23,962 bases of DNA from Flavobacteriales bacterium. Lineage in GTDB: Bacteria > Bacteroidota > Bacteroidia > Flavobacteriales_D > Parvicellaceae. Under the pieces are notes generated by a model. That model made no database searches and was not told the DNA's origin. It saw only the letters and a list, made by a program, of their open reading frames with translations. The translations under genes were made by a program, and so were the position numbers. Of the stretch, positions 7,669-15,953 are shown one piece after another (the stretch's first letter is position 1; each line of letters opens with the position of its first letter). The DNA lies in contig JALWSJ010000140.1 in assembly GCA_026993705.1 (NCBI GenBank), positions 1-23,962 of the forward strand. The letters run 5' to 3'.

Positions 7669-7914
7669 ATGAAAAAGTTATTTATCGCATTAGGTGTTTT
7701 AGCAATGATTGGAGCTACTTCTTGTAAAAAAGAATACACTTGCGAATGTACGGCTACAGTAACTGATGATGCAGGAAACAAAGCTGAATCTAAAACTACT
7801 TCTACCATCAAAGACAGTAAGAAAAAAGCAAAAGATTCATGTGAGTCAGGAAGCAAAGCCAAAGTAACTGATGGTATGGGAAATACTTCAGAAACTAAAT
7901 GTGTATTAAAATAA
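7669..7914 (+). CDS. Small cysteine-containing lipoprotein
   Basis: An 81-residue protein with a lipoprotein signal: MKKLFIALGVLAMIGATSC, a lipobox with the acylated cysteine at C19. The mature part is short and polar, with YTCECTATVTDDAGNKAES, a Lys/Ser-rich middle and cysteines at about 24, 26, 54 and 78, so two disulfides are possible. Two similar halves can be seen: TVTDDAGNKAES near the start and VTDGMGNTSET near the end. It resembles small Bacteroidota lipoproteins of unknown function and should sit in the envelope. It is monocistronic, with its own promoter candidate and an intrinsic terminator 23 bases after the stop. Confidence 0.8.
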   Translation: MKKLFIALGVLAMIGATSCKKEYTCECTATVTDDAGNKAESKTTSTIKDSKKKAKDSCESGSKAKVTDGMGNTSETKCVLK

Positions 7915-7936
7915 TTCAATTTTTGGAATAGAAACG

Positions 7937-7967
7937 AAAATACCGCCTCAAGGGCGGTATTTTTTTT
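7937..7967 (+). terminator. Intrinsic terminator after the small lipoprotein gene
   Basis: TACCGCC, loop TCAAG, GGCGGTA, followed by an uninterrupted T-run, and preceded by an A-run. It is a strong rho-independent terminator 23 bases after the TAA. Confidence 0.9.
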
Positions 7968-8045
7968 GACTAAATTCAAGAGATTCTAACGCTGATTTGT
8001 TGGTATCTATTTCTTCTCATTTTTCATTTAACAGTTTTAGACCTT

Positions 8046-8053
8046 TACTTTTG
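8046..8053 (+). promoter_or_regulatory. -7 box TACTTTTG for the M23 peptidase gene
   Basis: An exact TAnnTTTG match 33 bases upstream of the ATG at 8087. It lies inside the longer open frame that begins at 7997, which argues that translation starts at 8087 and not upstream. Confidence 0.5.
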
Positions 8054-8086
8054 TTTTATTGGCTCTCCTTCAATAAAACAAAAACA

Positions 8087-9796
8087 ATGAACCCAACTAT
8101 AATCAAATTACTACTTCTACTCATTTTAACTCCTCAGTTTTTTATCGCTCAAGTACCCTACAATCAAACCAACTTTAGAGCACCTCTAAATATTCCTCTT
8201 ATTTTAGCGGGAAATTTCGCAGAATTAAGAAGCAATCACTTTCACACCGGACTGGATATAAAGACGAATCACAAAGAAGGTTATCGCGTTTACGCAATTG
8301 ATTCCGGGTATGTTTCCCGTATTAATATTTCTCACTGGGGCTACGGTAAAGCTATTTATGTCACGCATCCCAATGGCTATACTTCTGTGTATGCTCATTT
8401 GAGAAATTTTCCCAAAAAGATAGAACAATATCTGAGAAAAAAACAGTTTGAAAAAGAAACTGAAACCATAGATATTAATCTGTCTCCCGAAGAACTTCCC
8501 GTAAGGAGAGGAGAAATCATCGCTTTTTCAGGAAATTCGGGTAGTTCTTCTGCTCCTCATCTGCATTTTGAAATTAGAGAAACAGAGTCGGAAAACCCCG
8601 TTAATCCCTTGTTGTTCCATTTTGATATACCGGATAATGTAACACCTTCTATTTTCAATATTAAAGTATATCCGATTAACGGTACGGTAAACAAGACGCA
8701 AAAAGAAAGAGTTTTTCCTATCGTAGGAACAGGAAAAAATTATAAGCTAAAAGACAATCCTACAATTTTACTGAACGGGGACATCGGTTTTGGAATACAT
8801 ACCATAGACCGGTTAAACGGAGCTAACAATAAATGTGGTATCTATACCATTGAATTAAAAGTGGATAACCAAACTGTTTTTAAACAAAAAATGGAAAAAC
8901 TGGATTTTGCCACTAATCGTTATATCAATGCTCATAAAGATTATTATGAATATCATAAACGTAGAAGAAGTTTTCATAAATCGTTTAAAACCGATAACAA
9001 CGACCTTGCTATTTATGAAAACTTGGTAAATAATGGCATTTATATGTTTAACGATGATGCGGTGCATTCTGTTCGTTATATTGTTACGGATACTTATGGC
9101 AATACCTCCGTGCTCAATTTTAATGTAAAATCTACTTCACAACATTTTCCTACCCAACAAAAAATCACAAATGCCAAAGCTTTAGCTCCTTTTACTTTTG
9201 AAAAAGAAGATTTTAAGGCTAATATGGAGGCTGAAACACTCTATCAGGATGAAAACATTACCTATCAAAAAGAAAAAACGCTTTATTCATCAGCTCCTTT
9301 GCATACATTTGGCAATAGTCAAATACCTTTGCATAAACGTTTTGTTTTACAGATAAAGACGCAAGGTATAGCTCCGAAAGATACGAGTAAGGCTATTGTC
9401 GTAAAGATAAGTGATGATAAAAGAAAGGCTTTTGCCCGCGGTGGTCAATTCCATAACGGTTGGGTAACGGCTAAGGTTAAGGAATTAGGAAAATATACGG
9501 TTAAATTGGATACGGTTGCTCCTATGGTTATGCCCATTAATATTTACAACGGAAAAAATATCGGTAAACAATCAACTATTCAATTTAAGATTTCGGATAA
9601 TTTAAGCGGTATTAAAAGCTATAAAATCTACATCGATGAACAGTTTAAATTAGCGAATTATTTTCCTCATAAGAATTTGTTGAAACTTACCTTTGATGAA
9701 TACAACAAAATTCCCAAAGGGAAACATCATATTAAGGTTATTGTTACTGATGAACGGAATAACACAACGGTAAAGGATTTTGATGTCATCCGGTGA
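8087..9796 (+). CDS. Exported M23-family (LytM-like) metallopeptidase
   Basis: A 569-residue protein. The start at 8087 gives a good signal peptide (IIKLLLLLILTPQFFIAQ) and has a -7 box just upstream; the extra 30 codons of the longer frame look non-coding. The peptidase domain is residues 35-175, with the zinc motif HTGLD (H53, D57), H104 in VYAHL and HLH at 158-160. All M23 catalytic positions therefore appear intact, implying endopeptidase activity on peptidoglycan cross-bridges in the periplasm. An insertion of about 35 residues (RNFPKKIEQYLRKKQF onward) separates H104 from the last motif. Residues 180-569 are beta-rich with Ig-like stretches (TPSIFNIKVYPING, SDNLSGIKSYKIYIDE). It stands alone; the lipoprotein upstream is separated by a terminator. 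Confidence 0.9.
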   Translation: MNPTIIKLLLLLILTPQFFIAQVPYNQTNFRAPLNIPLILAGNFAELRSNHFHTGLDIKTNHKEGYRVYAIDSGYVSRINISHWGYGKAIYVTHPNGYTSVYAHLRNFPKKIEQYLRKKQFEKETETIDINLSPEELPVRRGEIIAFSGNSGSSSAPHLHFEIRETESENPVNPLLFHFDIPDNVTPSIFNIKVYPINGTVNKTQKERVFPIVGTGKNYKLKDNPTILLNGDIGFGIHTIDRLNGANNKCGIYTIELKVDNQTVFKQKMEKLDFATNRYINAHKDYYEYHKRRRSFHKSFKTDNNDLAIYENLVNNGIYMFNDDAVHSVRYIVTDTYGNTSVLNFNVKSTSQHFPTQQKITNAKALAPFTFEKEDFKANMEAETLYQDENITYQKEKTLYSSAPLHTFGNSQIPLHKRFVLQIKTQGIAPKDTSKAIVVKISDDKRKAFARGGQFHNGWVTAKVKELGKYTVKLDTVAPMVMPINIYNGKNIGKQSTIQFKISDNLSGIKSYKIYIDEQFKLANYFPHKNLLKLTFDEYNKIPKGKHHIKVIVTDERNNTTVKDFDVIR

Positions 9797-9832
9797 TTGA
9801 TAATTTAAACATTGAAATGAGTCTTACAAAGC

Positions 9833-10095
9833 GTTTTTATTTTCCTTATTCTTCATCAAAATAATTTTTCATAGCTGGTGGGGCTATGCAAAATAATTTT
9901 TTCATCGTTTAAGAAAACTAAAATTCGTTTTATTTCCATTTTTACACACGTTAGGGATAGAACGGCTTGTTTGAACTCCTTTTTGCCCTCCTCCTTTTGA
10001 GGGCAAAAAGAGTGAGTAGTGATAGCCCGACCCTCATTTGCAAAAGAAACGTTTAGCGAAGCGGTATGTTTCTTTTGCAAATGAGGGGAACGCCC
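9833..10095 (-). repeat. Family A structured repeat, copy 3 (upstream type, left of the histidine kinase)
   Basis: The core is 9949-10095. On the minus strand it reads GGGCGTTCCCC, then hairpin 1 with a perfect 20-bp stem (arms CCCTCATTTGCAAAAGAAAC and GTTTCTTTTGCAAATGAGGG) around a loop holding CATACCGCTTCG. TCGGGCTATCACTACTCACT, hairpin 2 (TTTTTGCCCTC with GAGGGCAAAAA), GGAGTTCAAACAAGCCGTTC and CTATCCCTAACG follow. The tail continues to a third hairpin at 9858-9900 (CATAGC with GCTATG). Its GGGCG end faces the kinase gene 20 bases away. Confidence 0.87.
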
Positions 10096-10102
10096 AAAAT
10101 AT

Positions 10103-10110
10103 TATCTTTG
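10103..10110 (+). promoter_or_regulatory. -7 box TATCTTTG for the histidine kinase gene
   Basis: An exact TAnnTTTG match only 5 bases upstream of the ATG at 10116, and 7 bases outside the family A copy 3 core. If used, the transcript would be leaderless or nearly so. A TTG at 10075-10077 lies within the hairpin-1 arm, 25 bases from the -7 box, longer than the usual spacing. Confidence 0.5.
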
Positions 10111-10115
10111 TAAAT

Positions 10116-13100
10116 ATGAATGAATGGTTGCTACATATTTTTATTCGGGGTTTGGTGTGGGGGAGTGCCTTGTTTTGGACTGTTGTCGAGGCACAGCAAT
10201 ATAGTTTTGTCGCATATTCGGTGGAGCAAGGATTGAGTCAGAGTCAGGTTTTTGTGTTGTCGGGAGATGAAGACGGGTATCTTTGGATGGGAACAGCCGG
10301 TGGTGTAAGTCGTTTTGATGGGCAGGATTTTAAAAGTTATTCGACGGAATCGGGATTGCCGGATAATAGCATTAAGGATATTAAGGTGTATGATGATGCG
10401 GTTTGGGTTTCTTCTCAATTCGGGATAACCGGAATTAGAGGGAAGGAGTTGAAAACGTGGGGGTTAAAAGAGTTGGTGGGAGAGGGGGGGATCACAAGTT
10501 TTTTGTTTGACGCAAAGGGCGACTTGTGGATTGCGATTAAATACAAAGGTGTTTTTAGGATTAAGTATGCGGATGGTAACCTTGATTTAGACGAAATACA
10601 ACACTATTCATTGAGCGAGAGAAATAATGTTACGAAATTATTTTTGGATAGGAAAGGTGTTGTTTGGGTGGGAGGAAAAAATATTTTTGGTTTCATTAAA
10701 GATGGAGAATGGAATGTAAGTGAACAGCTGGAAAATGAAAATTTTGTAGTTACCGATATGTTGCAACTCAGAAGTGGTAGCTTACTCGTTGCTACAATAA
10801 ATAAAGGGGCTTTTGTGTTGGAAAATGGGGTGTTTACGCCTTGGTTAACGAAACAACTTCCGAGGAGGATTAATAAATTATTGCAAGATAGACAAGGGCA
10901 GATATGGGTTGCCGGTTATTCGGGGTGTTATGTGGTGGATAGAGATGAGAAGGTAAACGTATTGACTATGGATAATGGTTTGCCAACCAATAGAGTGCGG
11001 AGTGTGACAGAAGATAAAGAGGGAAATATTTGGTTAGGAACTGATGGCGAGGGAATTGTTCGGTTTATTACCGATGAAATGGTTTATTTTTCGGTAAAAG
11101 ACGGTTTGAATAGCAATTATGTAATGTCCATAGCTGAAACGAACGAAGGAGAATTGTATTTTTCGACTTATGGAGGCGGTGTGAATCGTTACGAAAACAA
11201 TAGGGTAGAGGATTGGGAATATAATAGTGAGTTGCCGAACAAAGTAGTATGGAGCGTTATGGCTGATACCTTGGCTCATACACTTTGGCTGGGGACTACT
11301 TCCGGTTTGGTGTTGGCTAGTGAAGGTACAGGGCTTGAGGTGTTTAAAAATGTAACGTGGTTGTCGTCCAATAAGATTTTATCTCTTTTTCAGAACGAAC
11401 ATGGCAAATGGATTGGAACATCCAGAGGACTTACTTTTGTTTCCTTGGAAAATGAGGAACGGATATATACATATCCCGGTAATTTTCCGGCAAAGAATGT
11501 TAGGTCGATAGAGGAGGTGAACGATAGCTTATGGGTGGGAACTTCTTCCGGCGTTTTTGTGTTGAAAGATTCTGTTTTTGTTCCGTTTGAAAAAAATGTT
11601 TTGCTAAAAAGTAAAATTGTTTATTCTTTGAAAGAAGTCAAACATCAAGGTGTACTGATGGGGACGGCAAATGGATTGTATTTTTACGCTAACGATTCTT
11701 TATTAAGAATACCTCTACACGAATCTTTTAGTACCAATAATATTAACTTCATAGGCGAAGAAAATGATTCTATTTATTGGATAGGTACTAATTTTGGAGT
11801 ATTTGAATTAAATCTAAACCGTTTTTTGCGGAAAGAAAAAAACTACAAGCATCATTTAACAACCAATGAGGGATTGCCCGGTATAGAAACCAATTTAAAT
11901 GCTTTTTACAAAGACAAAGCTAATCGAATTTGGATGGGGACGAGTAAAGGTATAGTGCGATTTATGCGAAAGCATAGCGAGTACACCCCTGTTTTACCGG
12001 TTGTAAAAATAGAAGATGTTCGTCTTTTTTTAAAGGAAACTAATTGGTCAAAATATTGCGATTCCGTAGATAGATATTCTGGATTGCCGGTCAACCTTGA
12101 GTTAGGATATAAGAAAAATTATCTAACGTTTTACTATAAAGCAATATCCATTTCGGGGAGTTCTGATATTAAATACAGTGTGATGTTAAAAGGAGTAGAT
12201 GAAAATTGGTCGAGTGCTTCTTCTCAAACTTATATTACCTATACCAATTTGCCTTACGGCGAATATACCTTTATGGTAAGAGCCTCCATTCGAGAAAATA
12301 AATGGTCATCACCCGCTACTTTTTCATTTGTGATAAATAAGCCGTATTACCTTACTACTTGGTTTCTTTCCCTTATGGTTTTATTTTTAATTGCAGTGAT
12401 TTATATTATTTGGAAATGGCGTTCAAAAGTAGTCAAACGAAAAGCGTTAACACAAAAATTATTTTACAAAAACAAGCTGTTGGCACTCGAACAACAATCC
12501 TTAAATGCAAGTATGAACAGACACTTTATATTTAATTCCTTAAATTCCATACAGTTTTATATCAATTCAAACGACCGTCTATCAGCCAATAAATACCTGA
12601 CCAATTTTGCCAAACTAATTCGTAAGAATTTGGATACTTCCATCAACGGAACCAATCTTGTTTCATTATCCGATGAATTGGAGCGACTGGAGTTGTATCT
12701 CTCTTTGGAAAATATGCGTTTTCAAAATAAATTTGAATACCAAATAACAGTCGAAAAAGGAATCGACCCCGACGAGTTGGATGTTCCTCCTATGTTTTTG
12801 CAACCTTTCGTAGAAAATAGTATTTGGCATGGGATTTTACCGAAAAAAGAAAAAGGAAAAATAGACATAACCATAAAAAAAGAAGAAGGGAAATATGTAT
12901 TTGTACTCACCGACAATGGTTTAGGAATAGAAGAAAGCCTATCCAATAAAATAGAGTCCACACATTCATCAAAAGGAATGTTGATAACCACGGGACGATT
13001 GGAAATATTAAAAAAGACCAATAATCAAGACTTTATCATAAAGGGACCTTACCAATTAGAAAAAGACGGAAAAGTATTAGGCACGGAAGTGCGTATTTAT

Positions 13101-13121
13101 TTTACACCGGATAAAGATTAG
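10116..13121 (+). CDS. Propeller-type sensor histidine kinase (LytS/YehU-like kinase domain)
   Basis: A 1001-residue membrane sensor kinase. I start it at ATG 10116 because the 26 upstream codons of the open frame come from the repeat and this start gives a signal sequence (IFIRGLVWGSALFWTVVEAQ). Residues 25-650 are repeated beta-propeller blades (LWMGTAGG, IWVAGYSG, IWLGTDGEG, LWLGTTSG, LWVGTSSG, IWMGTSKG). A Y_Y_Y domain covers about 660-746 (LPYGEYTFMVRA). One membrane helix follows at about 747-768 (FLSLMVLFLIAVIYIIW), then a coiled linker, the His_kinase domain with MNRHFIFNSLNSIQ (phospho-acceptor H803), and the ATPase N-box FLQPFVENSIWHGI near 894 with LTDNGLGI near 931. It should sense a periplasmic ligand and phosphorylate a LytTR-type regulator. 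No regulator gene is adjacent, so it is an orphan here. Base use changes sharply between the sensor and kinase halves. Confidence 0.92.
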   Translation: MNEWLLHIFIRGLVWGSALFWTVVEAQQYSFVAYSVEQGLSQSQVFVLSGDEDGYLWMGTAGGVSRFDGQDFKSYSTESGLPDNSIKDIKVYDDAVWVSSQFGITGIRGKELKTWGLKELVGEGGITSFLFDAKGDLWIAIKYKGVFRIKYADGNLDLDEIQHYSLSERNNVTKLFLDRKGVVWVGGKNIFGFIKDGEWNVSEQLENENFVVTDMLQLRSGSLLVATINKGAFVLENGVFTPWLTKQLPRRINKLLQDRQGQIWVAGYSGCYVVDRDEKVNVLTMDNGLPTNRVRSVTEDKEGNIWLGTDGEGIVRFITDEMVYFSVKDGLNSNYVMSIAETNEGELYFSTYGGGVNRYENNRVEDWEYNSELPNKVVWSVMADTLAHTLWLGTTSGLVLASEGTGLEVFKNVTWLSSNKILSLFQNEHGKWIGTSRGLTFVSLENEERIYTYPGNFPAKNVRSIEEVNDSLWVGTSSGVFVLKDSVFVPFEKNVLLKSKIVYSLKEVKHQGVLMGTANGLYFYANDSLLRIPLHESFSTNNINFIGEENDSIYWIGTNFGVFELNLNRFLRKEKNYKHHLTTNEGLPGIETNLNAFYKDKANRIWMGTSKGIVRFMRKHSEYTPVLPVVKIEDVRLFLKETNWSKYCDSVDRYSGLPVNLELGYKKNYLTFYYKAISISGSSDIKYSVMLKGVDENWSSASSQTYITYTNLPYGEYTFMVRASIRENKWSSPATFSFVINKPYYLTTWFLSLMVLFLIAVIYIIWKWRSKVVKRKALTQKLFYKNKLLALEQQSLNASMNRHFIFNSLNSIQFYINSNDRLSANKYLTNFAKLIRKNLDTSINGTNLVSLSDELERLELYLSLENMRFQNKFEYQITVEKGIDPDELDVPPMFLQPFVENSIWHGILPKKEKGKIDITIKKEEGKYVFVLTDNGLGIEESLSNKIESTHSSKGMLITTGRLEILKKTNNQDFIIKGPYQLEKDGKVLGTEVRIYFTPDKD

Positions 13122-13129
13122 CCTATTTT

Positions 13130-13335
13130 GGGCGTTCCCATTACAGCGTTGAAAAGCGGCTTCGTTGCACTACACCACTTTTCAATGCTGTAATGGTCGG
13201 GCTATCACTACTCACTCTTTTTGCCCTCAAAAGGAGGAGGGCAAAAAGGAGTTCAAACACGCCGTTCTATCCCTAACTCAGTTGAGATAAGTGCAAAGAA
13301 AATGGAATTTAGTGTTCTTAGATGATGAAAAATTC
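13130..13335 (+). repeat. Family A structured repeat, copy 4 (downstream type, right of the histidine kinase)
   Basis: The core is 13130-13278. It begins GGGCGTTCCC 8 bases after the kinase stop. Hairpin 1 pairs CCATTACAGC and TTGAAAAG with CTTTTCAA and GCTGTAATGG around the loop GTTGCACTACACC, the same loop as copy 2. TCGGGCTATCACTACTCACT and hairpin 2 follow; hairpin 2 is identical to that of copy 3. GGAGTTCAAACACGCCGTTC and CTATCCCTAAC complete the core. The tail to 13335 keeps the GAATTTAGTGTTCTTAGATG block, with no third hairpin. It is inverted relative to copy 3. Confidence 0.87.
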
Positions 13336-13379
13336 TTTTGCACGATTATTATTTTTTTACAACAACAGCATAAAAAGCA

Positions 13380-13409
13380 AAAAACTCGTTTAAACATAAA
13401 CGAGTTTTT
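13380..13409 (-). terminator. Intrinsic terminator for the DUF4476 gene
   Basis: AAAAACTCGTTT pairs with AAACGAGTTTTT around a 6-base loop. On the minus strand the stem is followed by a T-rich tract. It lies 48 bases beyond the stop of the minus-strand gene at 13458 and may also stop read-through from the kinase side. Confidence 0.8.
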
Positions 13410-13457
13410 CAAAATCAATACAAAATAAATTTAAAAGTTTATCTGAATAATCAGAAG

Positions 13458-14468
13458 TTACTTAGACTCTAAAAAATTATTTAATTTTTTCTTAGTCGAG
13501 CTAAAATCAAAATCTTGATTTATCAAGTAGTAATTTCCAATATCATAGGTATAGTTATAAGCATATTTAGCAAATTCCAACTTTTTATCTTCAAAGTCAA
13601 ATAATTTCATTAATTCTCGAACTTGACTAACCGTAACGCATTTGTTTTTTAAAGCTTGCTTTGCAACATTTAGTTTACTATCCGAAAAGTCCTCTTGTTC
13701 AATAGCTGATTTTAATTGACTTATATCTTGCATTGGCATAGCACAACCAACAGGGCCGTTGTATCCATTAACATAAACAATCTCCGGTTGTGAAGGAGGA
13801 GCAGAAACAGGAAGATTTCCGGTAGTTAATAGTGTACCACCATTAGTAGTTGTGGTCGTAGTTGTGGTCGTAGATGATGACGATGAAATAACATCAACAT
13901 TCTGATTGATATCCGTATTTGATTCATTTACGTTCACATTCACACCAAAACCGCCAACATTCATATTAACATTAACATTTTCACCATTAGTAACACTTGT
14001 ACCAACCGGTGTAACAGCACTGCCATTTGTAGTTGTAGTCGTTTCTTCGGTAATAACAGTAGTTTGCGTTACCGGTGCAGGGGCAGGTGGAACAGTTTGA
14101 TAAACAATAATGGATTGATTATCGTTGCTTGTCGCACTCGCCAAATCAACTTCACCAAAATATCTTAATTTATAACCTTTCTTAGTGTGCACAATTCTAA
14201 AAGTCATTTCTTTTCCCATCGATTCAAAGTATGCCTTTTTGTTTATATCTGGCGTTCCGTCCGGAAAAACAACTTTCAAACTTAGCGAAGGAGAAGTTAA
14301 CCCCGTTACTTTAACATTCGTTTCCGGTTCAGGATTCTGCTTAATTCCATTGACAATTAAAAAAAATGGTTTCGGATCTTCTGCAAAAACTACAATATTA
14401 CTCGTTTTTTGAGCAAATGCACACAAAGTAAGCAATAGTGGAAAGAAGGTAAATATAAAATGTTTCAT
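13458..14468 (-). CDS. Exported DUF4476 domain protein with low-complexity linker
   Basis: A 336-residue protein with a signal peptide ending near CAFAQ (residue 20). Residues 21-125 form a beta-rich domain (FAEDPKPFFLIVNGIKQN, VKVTGL, KLRYFGEVDLASA). Residues 126-235 are a low-complexity linker rich in Thr, Val, Asn and Ser, including NVNVNMNVGGFGVNVNVN and a Thr-run. Residues 243-332 match DUF4476 (CAMPMQDISQLKSAI, FSDSKLNVAKQAL, RELMKLFDFEDKKLEFAKYAY), a helical domain frequent in Bacteroidota exported proteins, often followed by DFDFSS and NNFL as here. The function is unknown. It is divergent from RNase Z and separated from it by 112 bases that must hold both promoters. Confidence 0.85.
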   Translation of the reverse strand: MKHFIFTFFPLLLTLCAFAQKTSNIVVFAEDPKPFFLIVNGIKQNPEPETNVKVTGLTSPSLSLKVVFPDGTPDINKKAYFESMGKEMTFRIVHTKKGYKLRYFGEVDLASATSNDNQSIIVYQTVPPAPAPVTQTTVITEETTTTTNGSAVTPVGTSVTNGENVNVNMNVGGFGVNVNVNESNTDINQNVDVISSSSSTTTTTTTTTNGGTLLTTGNLPVSAPPSQPEIVYVNGYNGPVGCAMPMQDISQLKSAIEQEDFSDSKLNVAKQALKNKCVTVSQVRELMKLFDFEDKKLEFAKYAYNYTYDIGNYYLINQDFDFSSTKKKLNNFLESK

Positions 14469-14542
14469 AACTATTTTTTTTGTTCTAATCAGTTTGAGCT
14501 AAAATTATGCCACAAAGAAACAAAATAGGAGATAAACTTTTG

Positions 14543-14550
14543 TATATTTG
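14543..14550 (+). promoter_or_regulatory. -7 box TATATTTG for the RNase Z gene
   Basis: An exact TAnnTTTG match 30 bases upstream of the TTG start at 14581. No clear -33 TTG at normal spacing. Confidence 0.5.
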
Positions 14551-14580
14551 AGTACTTTTATTACAATCTGATAAAACACT

Positions 14581-15510
14581 TTGATTTTTAACATTAAAAT
14601 ATTAGGTTGTGGCAGTGCTACACCAACGGTAAGGAGAAATCCAACGGCACAAATCGTCAATGTTCACGAACGCCATATTCTCATTGATTGCGGAGAAGGA
14701 ACGCAACTTCAAATGAGAAAATTCGGGGTGAAATTTCAGAAAATAAATCATATTTTGATTAGCCATTTACACGGTGATCACTATTTAGGATTGGTGGGAT
14801 TAATTTCAACCTTTGCTTTGCTTGGACGAAAAAAAGACTTGCACATATATGGTCCCGAGGCTTTAGGGGAAATTATATTTATGCAATTGAGAGCAAGTAA
14901 ATCTTACTTGACTTATCATATCGAATTTCATCCCCTTACGTCTGATAAAAGTGAGTTAATTTTTGAAGACGATTATATAAAAATCAAAACAATCCCCTTA
15001 AAACATAGAGTCTATTGCAATGGATTTATAATTGAAGAAAAGCCACGACCTCTGCGTTTGAATATCCAAGAGGTTGAGAAAAATAATATACCCATAGCGT
15101 GGTATCATCGGTTGAAGAGAGGTGAAGATTACACCAAAGAAAATGGTGAACTCATTTCTAACAATCGGTTAACGTTACCACCTTATAAAGTTCGGAAATA
15201 TGCCTTTTGTTCTGATACATCCTATTTAGAATCTATTATTCCAATTATTAAAGGTGTTGATTTATTATATCACGAGGCTACGTTTCTAAGTTCTGAACAA
15301 GAAAGAGCACAACAAACATTTCATAGTACGATTATTGATGCTTGTACTATAGCAAAAAAGGCAGAAGTCAATCAACTTATCGTAGGGCACTATTCCGCTC
15401 GATACAAAACTACCGACGATTTTATAAAGCAAGCTCAACCTATATTCAAAAATACTACACCCGTAGAAGACGAAGATGAATTTTCGATTGAGTTAAAAAC
15501 TATAAAATAA
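14581..15510 (+). CDS. rnz: Ribonuclease Z (tRNA 3' processing endonuclease)
   Basis: A 309-residue metallo-beta-lactamase-fold nuclease that cuts the 3' trailer from tRNA precursors in the cytoplasm. The zinc site is complete: SHLHGDH (H62, H64, D66, H67), H142 in LKHRVYCNG, D212 in CSDTSY and H270 in VGHYSARY. The residues around GKKDLHIYGP and LTLPPYKVRKYAFCSDTSY match the RNase Z exosite and second half. The start is TTG at 14581: the protein then opens IFNIKILGCGSATPT, as the family does, and no in-frame ATG precedes it. It converges on the small membrane protein gene with only a few bases between the stops. Confidence 0.95.
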   Translation: MIFNIKILGCGSATPTVRRNPTAQIVNVHERHILIDCGEGTQLQMRKFGVKFQKINHILISHLHGDHYLGLVGLISTFALLGRKKDLHIYGPEALGEIIFMQLRASKSYLTYHIEFHPLTSDKSELIFEDDYIKIKTIPLKHRVYCNGFIIEEKPRPLRLNIQEVEKNNIPIAWYHRLKRGEDYTKENGELISNNRLTLPPYKVRKYAFCSDTSYLESIIPIIKGVDLLYHEATFLSSEQERAQQTFHSTIIDACTIAKKAEVNQLIVGHYSARYKTTDDFIKQAQPIFKNTTPVEDEDEFSIELKTIK

Positions 15511-15514
15511 GAAT

Positions 15515-15934
15515 TTATAGTGGCTCATCTCTTTCAGGAAAATCAAGAAATCGACCAATCACAATGAGTATAATTCCCGTTTCCCAAACATAATATCCGG
15601 TTAGTAACACTGAATTATATTCAAAAGCTATTAACCAAAGAACGCTAGAGGCTATAGCTAAAGACGAAAGAGCATAAAACGCCCATTTTCTTTTGGCTGA
15701 AAAATAGCCTATTATTAAGCCTAAGACCCAAAAATTGGTCAGTGCAGTAAAAATGTAATAAGCGTATTCTACAATATTTTCTATCACCAATATTTCACCA
15801 AGGTGCAAAAGGAACACTTCCCACCCCAATAGAGATACGCCAAGCGATAATCGTAGAGTTGGAAGAAAAAAAGAAATGATAAACAGGGTTACTCCCGTAC
15901 CGAAAATTAAGTTTGATTTTATTCGTTCAAGCAT
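15515..15934 (-). CDS. Small four-helix membrane protein, unknown function
   Basis: A 139-residue protein with about four hydrophobic segments (LIFGTGVTLFIISFFLP, AYYIFTALTNFWVLGLIIGY, FYALSSLAIASSVLWLIAF, YYVWETGIILIVIGRF). I chose the ATG at 15934, 19 bases after the HMG-CoA lyase stop. A longer frame to 16003 would overlap the lyase by 50 bases, and its extra N-terminus (MMMLYAYHPKF...) looks like lyase sequence read in another frame. I do not recognise a family. Its place directly downstream of the lyase suggests co-transcription, but nothing in the sequence suggests a shared role. Confidence 0.7.
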   Translation of the reverse strand: MLERIKSNLIFGTGVTLFIISFFLPTLRLSLGVSLLGWEVFLLHLGEILVIENIVEYAYYIFTALTNFWVLGLIIGYFSAKRKWAFYALSSLAIASSVLWLIAFEYNSVLLTGYYVWETGIILIVIGRFLDFPERDEPL

Positions 15935-15953
15935 AGCTTCTATTAATGAAAAT

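Noticed and set aside
7997..8086. A 30-codon longer start for the M23 peptidase
   Set aside because: The stretch contains the TACTTTTG promoter box, and the ATG at 8087 starts a standard signal peptide.
10038..10115. An N-terminal extension of the histidine kinase by 26 codons from an upstream ATG
   Set aside because: The extension is encoded by the family A hairpin and core boundary, has no signal peptide, and the ATG at 10116 follows a -7 box and gives a proper export signal.
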